From contig JAPPCV010000134.1 of the NCBI GenBank assembly GCA_028824715.1, positions 56,291 to 120,290 of the forward strand: 64,000 nucleotides of DNA, written 5' to 3'. This document shows positions 38,528-46,692 of this stretch, piece by piece; positions within the stretch are counted from its first letter, which is position 1; the number at the start of each line of letters is the position of its first letter. Source of the DNA: Boseongicola sp. (GTDB lineage Bacteria > Pseudomonadota > Alphaproteobacteria > Rhodobacterales > Rhodobacteraceae). The notes under the pieces are model-generated. The model had not been told where the DNA came from. It ran no database searches and saw only the letters and a program-made list of their open reading frames with translations. A program made the translations under genes and the position numbers.

Positions 38528-39609
38528 GACGTTTCGGTTCCTTCGACAATCGTGGTGAGCAGGTCGGCGCGGGTGATCACCCCGATGCGGGTCCTGTCAC
38601 CATCTACAACGGCTAGCGGGTCGTCGGACTTGATTGCTGCGTCGATCAGGGCGCTCAGGTTCACGTCTTCGTCGAACTCCCGGGAGTCCGGCCCCAGCGG
38701 CGCGCCTGACGGTTCGTACTCGGCGATGGGTTTCATCACCGCATGGGCCTTTACGACCTTGAGCCGCGAGATGCCGGCCACAAAGTCGGCAACATAGCTG
38801 TCTGCAGGGTTCATCACGATGTCTTCAGCCGTGCCGATCTGCACGATCGCGCCGTCGCGCATGATGGCGATTCGGTCGCCGATGCGCACGGCCTCGTCGA
38901 GATCATGGGTAATGAAGACGGTTGTCTTCTTCATGATCGATGCGAGCCGCATGAACTCTTCCTGCAGCTGCCGTCGAATGAGCGGATCAAGCGCGCTGAA
39001 GGGCTCGTCCATCAAGAGGATTTCCGGATCGGATGCCAAGGCACGGGCAAGACCGACGCGCTGCTGCATGCCGCCAGAGAGTTCATGCGCGAACTTGTTG
39101 CCCCATGCGGCAAGCTCAACCAGGTCGAGGTATTCCGCCGCTTGCTTCATCCGCCGGTTCTTGTTGACGCCGCGAATTTCGAGAGGCATCGCCACGTTGT
39201 CGAGTACCGAGCGGTGCGGCATGAGCGCGAAATTCTGGAAGACCATCGCGATCTTCTCATTTCGAAACTGCCTGAGCGGTTCCGGCTCGAGTTCTGTCAC
39301 TTCCAATCCGTTTACGACAATCCTGCCCACCGTAGGCTCCAGCAGACGGTTGATGTGACGCACAAGGGTTGACTTTCCGGATCCCGAGAGCCCCATGACG
39401 CAGAAGATCTCTCCCTTGCGGACCAAGAAACTCGCGTCGGCAACACCTACTACGCAGTTGTGTTTGTCCAGCGCTTCCTTTTTCGAGATACCGTTGGCCC
39501 GAACGTCCTCAAGAGCCACTTCCCAGTTGGCCCCAAAGATCTTCCAGACGCCGTCGACTTCGATGGAAACCGGGGCGCTCCCGTTCGCGTAGCCAGCGAT
39601 TCCAAGCAT
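38524..39609 (-). CDS. Glycine betaine/proline-type ABC transporter ATPase (ProV-like)
   Basis: A 361-aa ATPase. The N-terminal VDGVWKIFGANWEVALEDV and KEALDKHNCVVGVADASF are typical of quaternary-amine ATPases. Walker A is GLSGSGKST, the signature LSGGMQQRVGLARA, Walker B ILLMDEPFSALD and the switch histidine VFITHDLDEA. The C-terminus carries a CBS-like part (RIGVITRADLLTTIV), which in ProV/OpuAA senses ionic strength. The frame is open upstream, but ATG 39609 has a GGAGGG site. Confidence 0.92.
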   Translation of the reverse strand: MLGIAGYANGSAPVSIEVDGVWKIFGANWEVALEDVRANGISKKEALDKHNCVVGVADASFLVRKGEIFCVMGLSGSGKSTLVRHINRLLEPTVGRIVVNGLEVTELEPEPLRQFRNEKIAMVFQNFALMPHRSVLDNVAMPLEIRGVNKNRRMKQAAEYLDLVELAAWGNKFAHELSGGMQQRVGLARALASDPEILLMDEPFSALDPLIRRQLQEEFMRLASIMKKTTVFITHDLDEAVRIGDRIAIMRDGAIVQIGTAEDIVMNPADSYVADFVAGISRLKVVKAHAVMKPIAEYEPSGAPLGPDSREFDEDVNLSALIDAAIKSDDPLAVVDGDRTRIGVITRADLLTTIVEGTETS

Positions 39610-39698
39610 CGCACCCTCCCTTCCTGCTGGAGAGTTGCAGAGTCCCGACGAGAAATGCGGCACGTGGATCCATGCGCCTCGCCGGGAATTCCTTCGTC

Positions 39699-39717
39699 GG
39701 CCCCCTGGACGGGGACC
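39699..39717. other. Hairpin between the binding-protein and ATPase genes of the betaine-type operon
   Basis: GGCCCC, a 6-8-nt loop and GGGGACC can pair with one bulged base in the 130-nt gap following the substrate-binding gene. Such stems often raise the amount of the binding-protein transcript relative to downstream genes. Short and imperfect, so only suggestive. Confidence 0.3.
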
Positions 39718-39739
39718 GATCTTTGAGGAGCAAGTTGTC

Positions 39740-40708
39740 TCAGTTCAGTCCGAGCCAACCATCGACGCGGTCGGAATTGGTCGCGACCCACTCGCGGATG
39801 ACGTCTTCCGGTTCGCGCTTGTTGACGATCATCTCGAAGGCCCACCCGCTCACCGTGTCGGTATCGAGAGCGATGTTGTTAAGCAGCTTCACGATGTTCG
39901 GCGCGCGATCCTCGAGTGACCTGGAATAGCCAATCTGCACTTCTCGCGGTGCGTCAGCGGTCTCAACGTAGGACTTGGCCAGCCAGTCCGGATCTTCCGA
40001 GGCCTGAACCACCTTGTATCTTGCCGGATCGTGCGGCGGTTCGTCGAGCTGCACTATGTCGTGCATGAACCAGATGGCCTCCGGCGCATAGCAGTAGAAG
40101 GCCACGCCCTCGCCCTTGGCGATCCGGTCGCCGACTCGATTGGTGTTGACCGTCTGCTCGGCCCGGAAAGGCTCGATGAAGGCCAGCAGGCCGTAATCGC
40201 GAACCTTGATCTCGTTTACGTTGGCAGAATTCCAGCCCGGGGCGCCGATCCAGATTTCGCCCTTGCCGTCGCCGTCGCTGTCGAGCATCTCCGCTATGTC
40301 TGGCCGCGCAAGGTCGTAGATCGATGTGACGCCGGTCCTTTCCTGAAAGCCCTTCGATACGCAAAATCCCTGCTTGCCGGCATAGTGGTTCTGGCTCAGG
40401 ACCACGGTTCCCTTCCCGTCCACATATTCCTTGGTGAAGTTCGACTGGTTGGGCAGCCAGATGTCGGGGTGAACATCGATGTCCCCCTTTCCGCGATCCA
40501 TGCCTTGATAGATGGTTGCGTTGGTTCCAGGCACCAAAGTCGCCTCGCCGCCGACCTTTTGGTCAACAAGCACCTTGATCAGGTGCGCGATCGCCGTGGC
40601 ACTTGACCAGTTCGGAGCAGCAACATTGACCCTTTCCTGTGCCATGGCCATAGGCGAGCCGAAGCCAATTGCAGCAGCGGTCAGCATTCCCGCAAGTTTC
40701 CCAATCAT
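39740..40708 (-). CDS. Glycine betaine/proline-type ABC transporter substrate-binding protein (ProX/OpuAC-like)
   Basis: A 322-aa periplasmic protein with a Sec leader ending MAMA before QERV. The mature protein begins NVAAPNWSSATAIAHLIKVL, as in OpuAC-type proteins, and continues with GKGDIDVHPDIWLPNQ, which carries a conserved tryptophan near the ligand site, and aromatic residues in AFYCYAPEAIWFMHD that may help form a cage for the quaternary ammonium group. First gene of the operon: binding protein, ATPase, permease, DadA-like enzyme. Osmoprotectant or nutrient uptake are both possible; the catabolic partner favours nutrient use. Confidence 0.9.
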   Translation of the reverse strand: MIGKLAGMLTAAAIGFGSPMAMAQERVNVAAPNWSSATAIAHLIKVLVDQKVGGEATLVPGTNATIYQGMDRGKGDIDVHPDIWLPNQSNFTKEYVDGKGTVVLSQNHYAGKQGFCVSKGFQERTGVTSIYDLARPDIAEMLDSDGDGKGEIWIGAPGWNSANVNEIKVRDYGLLAFIEPFRAEQTVNTNRVGDRIAKGEGVAFYCYAPEAIWFMHDIVQLDEPPHDPARYKVVQASEDPDWLAKSYVETADAPREVQIGYSRSLEDRAPNIVKLLNNIALDTDTVSGWAFEMIVNKREPEDVIREWVATNSDRVDGWLGLN

Positions 40709-40814
40709 CCCGTATCCTCCTTGTGGTTCACTCCGAATGTCGGAAACCCGGCCACACCTGATTGTCCCTGCTGTCGCCGTGCGGCCAGGACTGGGATCAG
40801 GCTAAGGGCCTTGA

Positions 40815-40866
40815 TCTATCGAAACAAATTGTTAATATCGCTAAAGATATCGGTTTTTTCGATGAG
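40815..40866. promoter_or_regulatory. AT-rich divergent promoter region with nested inverted repeats
   Basis: Between the ProX-like gene and the LysR-family gene lies an AT-rich patch. ATCGAAAC (40818-40825) is mirrored by GTTTTTTCGAT (40853-40863), and inside it ATATC...GATAT forms a second dyad. This is where a LysR-type regulator controlling the transporter operon and itself would be expected to bind. The repeats are seen; the function is inferred. Confidence 0.45.
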
Positions 40867-40872
40867 TCGCCC

Positions 40873-41802
40873 ATGCTCAAGCTCAATCAGCTTCAGGCCT
40901 TCAACGAAGTCATGCTCACCGGCTCGATTTCTCAGGCTGCGCGGCACTTGCATCGAACCCAGTCGAGCGTCAGCGCAACCATCGCAGGAATCGAAGACGA
41001 TCTTCAGATGAAGCTGTTCGAGCGGCGGGGTGGTCGCGTGCATCCCGTGCCGGAGGCCAGGTATCTTCACTCAGAGTGCGGTGAAATCTTGCGCCGGCTC
41101 GAGACCGTGTCCGAAAACATGCATCGCATTAGGTCGTTGCAGACCGGTGAACTCAACATTGCCACGATGCCAGGGCCGTCAGTGTTCTTTCTTCCAAATC
41201 TGATCGCCAAACACGGTTCGGATCATCCGAATGTACGCACGAATGTCGTCTCTCGCAGTTCCGAAGGTGTCTACCGTCTGATGGCGGGCCAGCGCTATGA
41301 CATCGGCTTGGCCGACTACATTCCGGAGTTTTCGACCGAGGCGAACCTGATCAATACGGACCTGTTTGAGTTTCGATGCCTTTGCGTCGTGCTTGAGAGC
41401 CACCCTCTTGCAACCAACGATACGGTCACTCCGCAGGATCTCAGCGGCGTCACGATGGCAACGCTTGGCGAAGAGCATGCCGTCCATGGAGAAATCCACC
41501 GCGTGTTCGCACAGTTCAACTTTCGACCCAACATACGACACACAACCCAGTATTTCCTTTCGCTCTTCACTTATGTTGAGCAGGGATTGGCCTGCGCAAT
41601 AGTTGATCCCGTCTCCTTGGAGAGCTACCGGCTCCACAAGAATGGAGACGTCAGGCTGAAAGTCCTGGGCATCGAACCTGAAATTCCATTCCGAATGGGA
41701 TTGATCACGCCAAAGCACAGGCCGGCCTCCACTCTGTCGAACTACTTCCACGACAGTATCAGCAACGCTCTAGAGCGAGTAACCGGCAAGTTTGGCCGAT
41801 GA
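40873..41802 (+). CDS. LysR-family transcriptional regulator
   Basis: A 309-aa regulator. The N-terminal helix-turn-helix is LKLNQLQAFNEVMLTGSISQAARHLHRTQSSVSATIAGIEDDL-like in order, with the classic QAARxLHxTQSSVS recognition helix. The remainder is the periplasmic-binding-fold effector domain. The frame opens at 40762, but ATG 40873 begins the family sequence. It is transcribed away from the betaine-type transporter operon across a repeat-rich gap, so control of that operon by a betaine or amino-acid ligand is likely. Confidence 0.88.
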   Translation: MLKLNQLQAFNEVMLTGSISQAARHLHRTQSSVSATIAGIEDDLQMKLFERRGGRVHPVPEARYLHSECGEILRRLETVSENMHRIRSLQTGELNIATMPGPSVFFLPNLIAKHGSDHPNVRTNVVSRSSEGVYRLMAGQRYDIGLADYIPEFSTEANLINTDLFEFRCLCVVLESHPLATNDTVTPQDLSGVTMATLGEEHAVHGEIHRVFAQFNFRPNIRHTTQYFLSLFTYVEQGLACAIVDPVSLESYRLHKNGDVRLKVLGIEPEIPFRMGLITPKHRPASTLSNYFHDSISNALERVTGKFGR

Positions 41803-41839
41803 GCTTCATGGTCAGGAAATGTTACGGAGGAATGTCGGG

Positions 41840-41861
41840 CGGCAAGCTCGCTCTCTTGCCG
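41840..41861. terminator. Hairpin between convergent LysR and permease genes
   Basis: CGGCAAG, an 8-nt loop and CTTGCCG form a 7-bp perfect stem in the 99-bp gap between two converging genes. No T run follows on either strand, so termination is plausible but unproven. Confidence 0.35.
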
Positions 41862-41901
41862 GACCAATGCCGGGAGCGGACCCGCCGATGCGCTGCCTGC
41901 G

Positions 41902-42705
41902 TTACCGGATGATGTTCGGGCGGAACTTCAGCCTTGTACGTCGCTCCTGCGGCAGGTGACGGTTGAGCCGACGGTTGACGAGGCCGAATGTTCCGATCAG
42001 GGCCAAGGTCAACAGGATGAAGTAGAAGGCGACGATCGGATAGGGAATGAACGGGTTGAACGTCTTGTCCGCAAAGTAGTTCGCGTAGTAGAGGGCGTCA
42101 CCCTGCTGCCTCCATGTCGGAAAACCGGAAAAGAAGACCAGCGTCGTTGCGTGAAAGAGGAATATGGCCTCGTTGGTGTAGGCTGGCCATGCGAGCCTCA
42201 TGGTCGTCGGCCAGACGATCGAGACAAACCTCTTCCACCCCGTGAAGCCGTAGGCATCCGCCGCCTCGACCTCGCCGCGAGGCACCGTGCGCAGTGCGCC
42301 AAAGAAGATCTCGCCGGAATAGGCGGCAGTGTTCAGCACGAGAACGACAAGGGCGCCGGCCTGCGCCGACGTGAGCCAGGGCATGTAGCCCGCCTGCTTG
42401 ATGCGCAGGAAAATGAAATAGGCCAGGAAGAACTGGATGAAGAGCGGCGAGCCGCGAAAGACGAGAACGAACCACTCGGCAGGCTTCCTGATCCAGGGAT
42501 TGGAAGATGCCTTGCACAGCGCCACCGCGTTGGCGATGAAAAAGCCGGCAAGCAATGCGAGAAGGCCGAAGTAGACGTTCCAGATGAGCCCCGAACCGAT
42601 CAGGGTGAATTGCTGGCACAGATCGAAGCCCTCGCGCGGCAGGAGGCGCTCGCCGATGCCGATCGCGCGCAGACCGTAGTCCTGGACGGTTTGCCAGCAG
42701 CTCAT
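41902..42705 (-). CDS. Polar amino-acid ABC transporter permease (HisM-like)
   Basis: A 267-aa membrane protein of the His/Glu/Gln/Arg/opine permease family. FRGSPLFIQFFLAYF is the family block; the EAA-type loop is RGEVEAADAYGFTGWKRFVSIV. Five to six hydrophobic segments. ATG 42705 overlaps the stop of the other permease as ATGA; the open frame beyond it is antisense-like. It is the last gene of the operon and the partner of the preceding permease. Confidence 0.9.
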   Translation of the reverse strand: MSCWQTVQDYGLRAIGIGERLLPREGFDLCQQFTLIGSGLIWNVYFGLLALLAGFFIANAVALCKASSNPWIRKPAEWFVLVFRGSPLFIQFFLAYFIFLRIKQAGYMPWLTSAQAGALVVLVLNTAAYSGEIFFGALRTVPRGEVEAADAYGFTGWKRFVSIVWPTTMRLAWPAYTNEAIFLFHATTLVFFSGFPTWRQQGDALYYANYFADKTFNPFIPYPIVAFYFILLTLALIGTFGLVNRRLNRHLPQERRTRLKFRPNIIR

Positions 42706-43520
42706 GCCGTTGCCCCGATCGTGGCCTGTCCGTGGCTGAGCCGACGCGTGATCCGTGACAGGACGACTTCGCTGAGCCTGGTGAAGGCAAGGTAGAACAC
42801 GAGCAGCGCGAGGAAGTACCAAAGCCGCCAGTCGCCATGCGGGTAGTCGGAGAAGCGTGCCTGTTTCGTGCCGCCCAGCTCGCGCGCCCAATAGACAATG
42901 TCTTCAACGCCGAGCAGGAAGAGCAGCGGTGTCGCCTTGATCAGGAGCATCCAGAGATTTGACAGGCCGGGAAGCGCGTAGATCCACATTTGCGGGACGA
43001 GAACGTGCCAAAAGGCCTGGCGGCGCGTCATGCCGTAGGCTTCCGCCGTCTCGATCTGCCCGCGCGGCACCGCCTGCATCGCACCGTGTAGCACGTTCGC
43101 GGCGAAGGCGCCAAAGACGATCGCGAAGGTCAGGACGGCAAGAAAGAAGCCGTAGACTTCGTGAACCCATTGCGGCGCGTTGCCCAGCGGAAGCTTGGCC
43201 GCACTGCAGACGACAAAATCGTTGCCCTGCCAGATCCTGTCGGTCCAGTCCGGGCACAGATACTGGTGACGCAGGAACTCGAAGCCCTGGTCGAGCGCGA
43301 TGACGAAGAAGAGAAAGAACGCGATGTCCGGAACGCCGCGCACGATGGAGATGTATATCGTGCCGAACCAGCGAATCGGCAGGAACTGGCTCCGCGCCGC
43401 CGATGCGCCGCCGAATCCGAAGAGCAAGGCGGTGGGAGCGGTGACCGCCAGGAGAACGAGGACGGTGACAAAGGACCAGTAGAACCCGAAGTGCTTGCCC
43501 GTCGTCAGGTAGCACGCCAT
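42702..43520 (-). CDS. Polar amino-acid ABC transporter permease (HisQ-like)
   Basis: A 272-aa membrane protein of the same family: YISIVRGVPDIAFFLFF, then RGQIETAEAYGMTRRQAFWHVLVPQ as the ATPase-coupling loop. It has a longer periplasmic loop than usual around residues 85-115 (a cysteine-containing RHQYLCPDWTDRIWQG segment). It follows the binding-protein gene after a 160-nt gap carrying a strong hairpin. Confidence 0.9.
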   Translation of the reverse strand: MACYLTTGKHFGFYWSFVTVLVLLAVTAPTALLFGFGGASAARSQFLPIRWFGTIYISIVRGVPDIAFFLFFVIALDQGFEFLRHQYLCPDWTDRIWQGNDFVVCSAAKLPLGNAPQWVHEVYGFFLAVLTFAIVFGAFAANVLHGAMQAVPRGQIETAEAYGMTRRQAFWHVLVPQMWIYALPGLSNLWMLLIKATPLLFLLGVEDIVYWARELGGTKQARFSDYPHGDWRLWYFLALLVFYLAFTRLSEVVLSRITRRLSHGQATIGATA

Positions 43521-43632
43521 CCACCTCGCGGTGTCGAGCGTTTGCGGATCGGCGCAGAACCCGAAAATCGACCCGTCTCCCGCTAACGCACCCGCGCCTG
43601 ATCCGGCCGGGCGCGTCCATCCGAATCAGGCG

Positions 43633-43666
43633 TGCACGCCCCGACAGGTCCGTTGCGGGGCGTGCA
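43633..43666 (-). other. Strong stem-loop between the binding-protein and permease genes
   Basis: An 11-bp perfect stem (TGCACGCCCCG with CGGGGCGTGCA) around a 12-nt loop, 14 nt after the binding-protein stop. It is placed as in histidine/arginine transport operons, where such a structure raises the abundance of the binding protein relative to the permeases. No U run follows, so partial termination or 3' protection is likely. Confidence 0.6.
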
Positions 43667-43680
43667 GCCAGGCTTGCGGA

Positions 43681-44403
43681 TCAGAACGGTTCGCCGATTT
43701 CCCATTTCTCGATCAGCGCGTTCAGCGAGCCATCGTCCTTCATGGACTGGATGGCCATGTTGAACTTCTCCTTGAGTTCGGTGTCGCTCTCCCGGATGCC
43801 CATGCCAACGCCGCCGCCGATGAGCTCGGTTCTTGCCAGGAAGACGAGGTCGGCGTCTTCCGCCTCAATCGGCGTCAGGTAGGACTGGTCGGCCAGGACC
43901 GCATCAGCCTCGCCGTTCCTGACGGCCGCGATGGTCTCTTCGGGCGTGGCGAACTCAACCAACGTCCACCCCTTCTCGGCGATGAAGGCCGCCTGGATCG
44001 TGTTGGTCTGCGCCGCGAGCACGGCGCCTTCCACGTCGACGTCTTCGGACATTGCGAGATACGCGGACGGATCCGGCTGGCTGTAGTTCTGGGTGAAGTC
44101 GATGACCTGGTCGCGTTCGGCGGTGATCGACATGCCGGCGATGATCGTGTCGTAGTTTCCCGAGACGAGGTTGGGGATGATCGAATCCCAGTCGTTGGTC
44201 ACCCATTCGCAGGTGAGTTCAGCGCGCTGGCAGAGTTCGTCGCCCAGTTCGCGCTCGAAGCCGTCCACTTCACCAGCATCGTTCAGGAAGTTCCAGGGAG
44301 GATAGGCGCCCTCGGTGCCCATGCGGATGACGGAGTGGCTGCCGGCATGGGCAAGTCCCGCGCCGAGCGCGAGCGCCGCGATGGTCAGGATGATTCTCTT
44401 CAT
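43681..44403 (-). CDS. Polar amino-acid ABC transporter substrate-binding protein
   Basis: A 240-aa periplasmic protein of family 3 (HisJ/ArgT/GlnH type). A Sec leader ends GLAHA; mature motifs are RMGTEGAYPPWNFLNDAGEVDGFE at the N-terminus, IIAGMSITAERDQVIDFTQNY in the hinge region and EADAVLADQSYL. The ligand arginine (in SITAERD) that binds the amino-acid carboxylate is present. Basic amino acids are a family-level guess. The start at ATG 44403 follows GGGAG. Confidence 0.92.
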   Translation of the reverse strand: MKRIILTIAALALGAGLAHAGSHSVIRMGTEGAYPPWNFLNDAGEVDGFERELGDELCQRAELTCEWVTNDWDSIIPNLVSGNYDTIIAGMSITAERDQVIDFTQNYSQPDPSAYLAMSEDVDVEGAVLAAQTNTIQAAFIAEKGWTLVEFATPEETIAAVRNGEADAVLADQSYLTPIEAEDADLVFLARTELIGGGVGMGIRESDTELKEKFNMAIQSMKDDGSLNALIEKWEIGEPF

Positions 44404-44447
44404 TTGGGGTCTCCCTTTGCAATGTTGGTTTCCTTGCGGTGTCGTTG

Positions 44448-45275
44448 TCATGCTGCGCGGACGTGACTCAGGAATTGCCGCAATCGTTCGGTCCTTGGCG
44501 CGTCGAAAAGGGCATCGGGCGATCCCTGCTCCTCGATTCGGCCTTCATGCAGGAACAGGACGTGGTCGGAAACGTCTCGCGCCATCGTCATGTCGTGAGT
44601 GACAAGCAGCATGGTCCGGCCTTCCTCGGCCAGCGACTTAATGACTTTCACCACTTCCTGCTCAAGTTCAGGGTCAAGCGCGGATGTCGGTTCGTCAAAA
44701 AGGAGCGCCCTGGGCTCCATGCAGAGTGCGCGCGCTATCGCGGCCCTTTGCTGCTGTCCGCCTGAAAGCTGCGCCGGGTAGGCGTCGCATTTGTCTCCGA
44801 TGCCGACCCGCTCAAGATAGCGCCGTGCCGCATCTTCCACGTCGGCGCGGTTTCGCTTGAGCACGGTTACGGGAGCCTTCATCACGTTCTGGAGGATCGT
44901 GAGATGCGCCCAGAGATTGAACTGCTGGAACACCATTGACAGGTTCGTGCGGATGCGCGTGACCTGGACCCGGTCTGCCGGCCTGCGGTTCGCGCCTTCG
45001 CCGCGCCAGGAGATTGGCTCGCCTTCAAAGATGATCCGACCTTGCTGGCTGTCCTCCAACAGGTTGATGCATCGAAGAAGCGTGGACTTGCCAGATCCCG
45101 AAGAGCCGATCAGCGAAACGACATGGCCCTTAGGCGCAGCCATCGAAACACCGCGCAGCACTTCGAGCGTGCCGAAGCTCTTGTGCAAGTCGCTGACTTC
45201 GATGACGGGTATGACCACACTCAAGGATGGATCGTGGCTCATGCCACTCTGATTCGTTGTTTCTTTCTCCTGCAT
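44448..45275 (-). CDS. Polar amino-acid ABC transporter ATPase (HisP-like)
   Basis: A 275-aa ATPase: Walker A GSSGSGKST, Q-loop VFQQFNLWAHLT, signature LSGGQQQRAAIARA, Walker B ALLFDEPTSALDPE and switch histidine LLVTHDM. The ISWRGEGANRRPADRVQ insert before the Q-loop resembles the HisP/ArgT branch. First gene of the operon, followed by the binding protein and two permeases. ATG 45242 is an alternative start. Confidence 0.92.
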   Translation of the reverse strand: MQEKETTNQSGMSHDPSLSVVIPVIEVSDLHKSFGTLEVLRGVSMAAPKGHVVSLIGSSGSGKSTLLRCINLLEDSQQGRIIFEGEPISWRGEGANRRPADRVQVTRIRTNLSMVFQQFNLWAHLTILQNVMKAPVTVLKRNRADVEDAARRYLERVGIGDKCDAYPAQLSGGQQQRAAIARALCMEPRALLFDEPTSALDPELEQEVVKVIKSLAEEGRTMLLVTHDMTMARDVSDHVLFLHEGRIEEQGSPDALFDAPRTERLRQFLSHVRAA

Positions 45276-45393
45276 TGCCCTTGTTTACAGGGCTCTTGTG
45301 AGGAATGTCAAACAACAATTCCGGAAGCGGCCCGCCGACGCCTGTCAGAAAAAAGTTGCAGCTTGGGAACAATCGTGCATGCCGCGTTTGCAA

Positions 45394-45429
45394 TCCTGAC
45401 TCGATCATGGCACAAGATGCATGTCAGGA
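45394..45429. repeat. Inverted repeat in the gap before the mobilization genes, possible oriT element
   Basis: TCCTGAC (45394-45400) and GTCAGGA (45423-45429) flank 22 bases in the 230-bp stretch between the amino-acid ATPase gene and the first small mobilization-type gene. Relaxase origins of transfer usually lie just upstream of such genes and carry inverted repeats beside the nick site. No nick consensus could be recognised, so this is only a candidate position. Confidence 0.25.
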
Positions 45430-45505
45430 AGTTCGGAGGACGTCAAATGCAGGATCGGGGCCGTGTGTTGACGTCGCAGGCGGCGAATCAGCCGGAACGG
45501 GCGCC

Positions 45506-45859
45506 GTGAGCGCCGTTCGCAGGCAGCGCGGCCTGATGGCCACGGACGCCGAATGGGAGCGAATCTCGCAGGCTGCCGGGGCGAACGGCATGGAGATCTC
45601 GAGATACGTCGTCTCCCGCGCCCTGGCCCCGGACGCGCTTCCGAGAGAGGTCCTGCGACGCGCGGTGCGCGAGGCGCTCGTGCTCTCGAAGCTCGAGGAG
45701 CGGCGCCTGCGCGAGGCCGGGGCCGGCGCGGCGTGGGATGACGCCTGCGACGCGGTGGACGCGTGGATGGACCGCGAGGGCATGCTCGACCGGCTGACCG
45801 ATCCGGGCGCGGCGAACCGCTGGAAGGCCGCGAGCTCCGGTCCGGAGGATTCGCCGTGA
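45506..45859 (+). CDS. Small DNA-binding-like protein 1 of mobilization module (MobC/ribbon-helix-helix type)
   Basis: About 117 aa from GTG 45506; the frame extends to 45305 without family-like text. The N-terminal half follows a pattern shared by all three chained genes: a basic lead, a strand-like RGLMATDAEWERI, then helix SQAAGANGMEISRYVVSRAL. This is the layout of ribbon-helix-helix relaxosome accessory proteins such as MobC/NikA. The C-terminal half is Ala/Arg-rich and helical. GC content is clearly above the upstream genes. The stop overlaps the next gene as GTGA. Binding at oriT and recruitment of the relaxase is the inferred role. Confidence 0.65.
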   Translation: MSAVRRQRGLMATDAEWERISQAAGANGMEISRYVVSRALAPDALPREVLRRAVREALVLSKLEERRLREAGAGAAWDDACDAVDAWMDREGMLDRLTDPGAANRWKAASSGPEDSP

Positions 45860-46164
45860 GCGGCGAGAGGCGCGGGCGCCCGAGGCAGCGCAGCCTGCAC
45901 TGCCCGCCGGAGGAGCAGGAGATGATCCGGGCGCGGGCGAAGGCGGCGGGCAAGTCGATCTCGCGCTACGTGCTCGACCTCGCGTTCGCCGACGATCCGG
46001 ACGTCCACCCGCTCATGATCGACGAGGAGGAGCAGTTCGCGCTTCTCGACGGCGCCCTGGAGGTCAGGGACATCGTGCGCCTGCTGCAGGACGGGCTTCC
46101 GGGCGAAAGCGGCCAGAGCCTCCTGTCGGCGATCTCGCTCATGGCACGGGACCCGGCGCCGTGA
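45856..46164 (+). CDS. Small DNA-binding-like protein 2 of mobilization module
   Basis: A 102-aa protein from a GTG overlapping the previous stop. It repeats the pattern of gene 1: basic lead with RPRQRSLHCPPEEQEMI as the strand part, then RARAKAAGKSISRYVLDLAF. The C-terminal half (EEEQFALLDGALEVRDIVR) is acidic and helical. It is related to but far from identical with its neighbours, so this is an old duplication rather than a recent copy. It ends in another GTGA overlap. Confidence 0.65.
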   Translation: MSGERRGRPRQRSLHCPPEEQEMIRARAKAAGKSISRYVLDLAFADDPDVHPLMIDEEEQFALLDGALEVRDIVRLLQDGLPGESGQSLLSAISLMARDPAP

Positions 46165-46598
46165 CGGGCGTGGGGAAGCCTCCGAGGCACCTGTCGGTCT
46201 CGGCGACGGACGCCGAGTGGGACATCGTGCGCGATCACGCCTCCCGGCGGGGGCTCCCGATCAACCGCTACCTCGTCGGCCTCGTCGAGCGTGACGGCCG
46301 GGAGGTGGACGGAACCGCCCCGATCCTTGCGCTCAACCCGGCGGAGCAGCGCGAGCTCCTGGACGGCATCCGCGAGATCCGCGCGCTGCTGGCGGGCCGC
46401 GGGTCCCCGGTTCCCCTGGTCGAGGACGTGCAGGCCCGGGTCGCGGCCCGGTTCGCCGTCTGGGCGGCCGACATGCTGGAGTCGGGCCGGGAGGAGGATC
46501 TCCGGGCCGCGCTGGCCGCGGTGCGCGGCGAGAGGGAGGCGCGGGCGGACATGGCCAGGCTGACGCGGAGCCGCGGCGGCGGGCCGGAATCCCGATGA
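46161..46598 (+). CDS. Small DNA-binding-like protein 3 of mobilization module
   Basis: A 145-aa protein, GTG start overlapping the previous stop. The same pattern opens it: PPRHLSVSATDAEWDIV then RDHASRRGLPINRYLVGLVE. The rest is a long helical region with NPAEQRELLDGIREIRALLA and an Arg-rich tail, longer than in the other two, perhaps for contact with the relaxase. It precedes the coiled-coil membrane protein and relaxase genes in the same direction. Confidence 0.65.
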   Translation: MTGVGKPPRHLSVSATDAEWDIVRDHASRRGLPINRYLVGLVERDGREVDGTAPILALNPAEQRELLDGIREIRALLAGRGSPVPLVEDVQARVAARFAVWAADMLESGREEDLRAALAAVRGEREARADMARLTRSRGGGPESR

Positions 46599-46692
46599 TT
46601 CCGGGCCCGGCGGCATCCGCCCCGGCGCGTGCCAGGGACGTCCGGGCCGGGGAACGGCGCGGGACAGGCGGCCGTCATGGAAGGAGGGGCGC

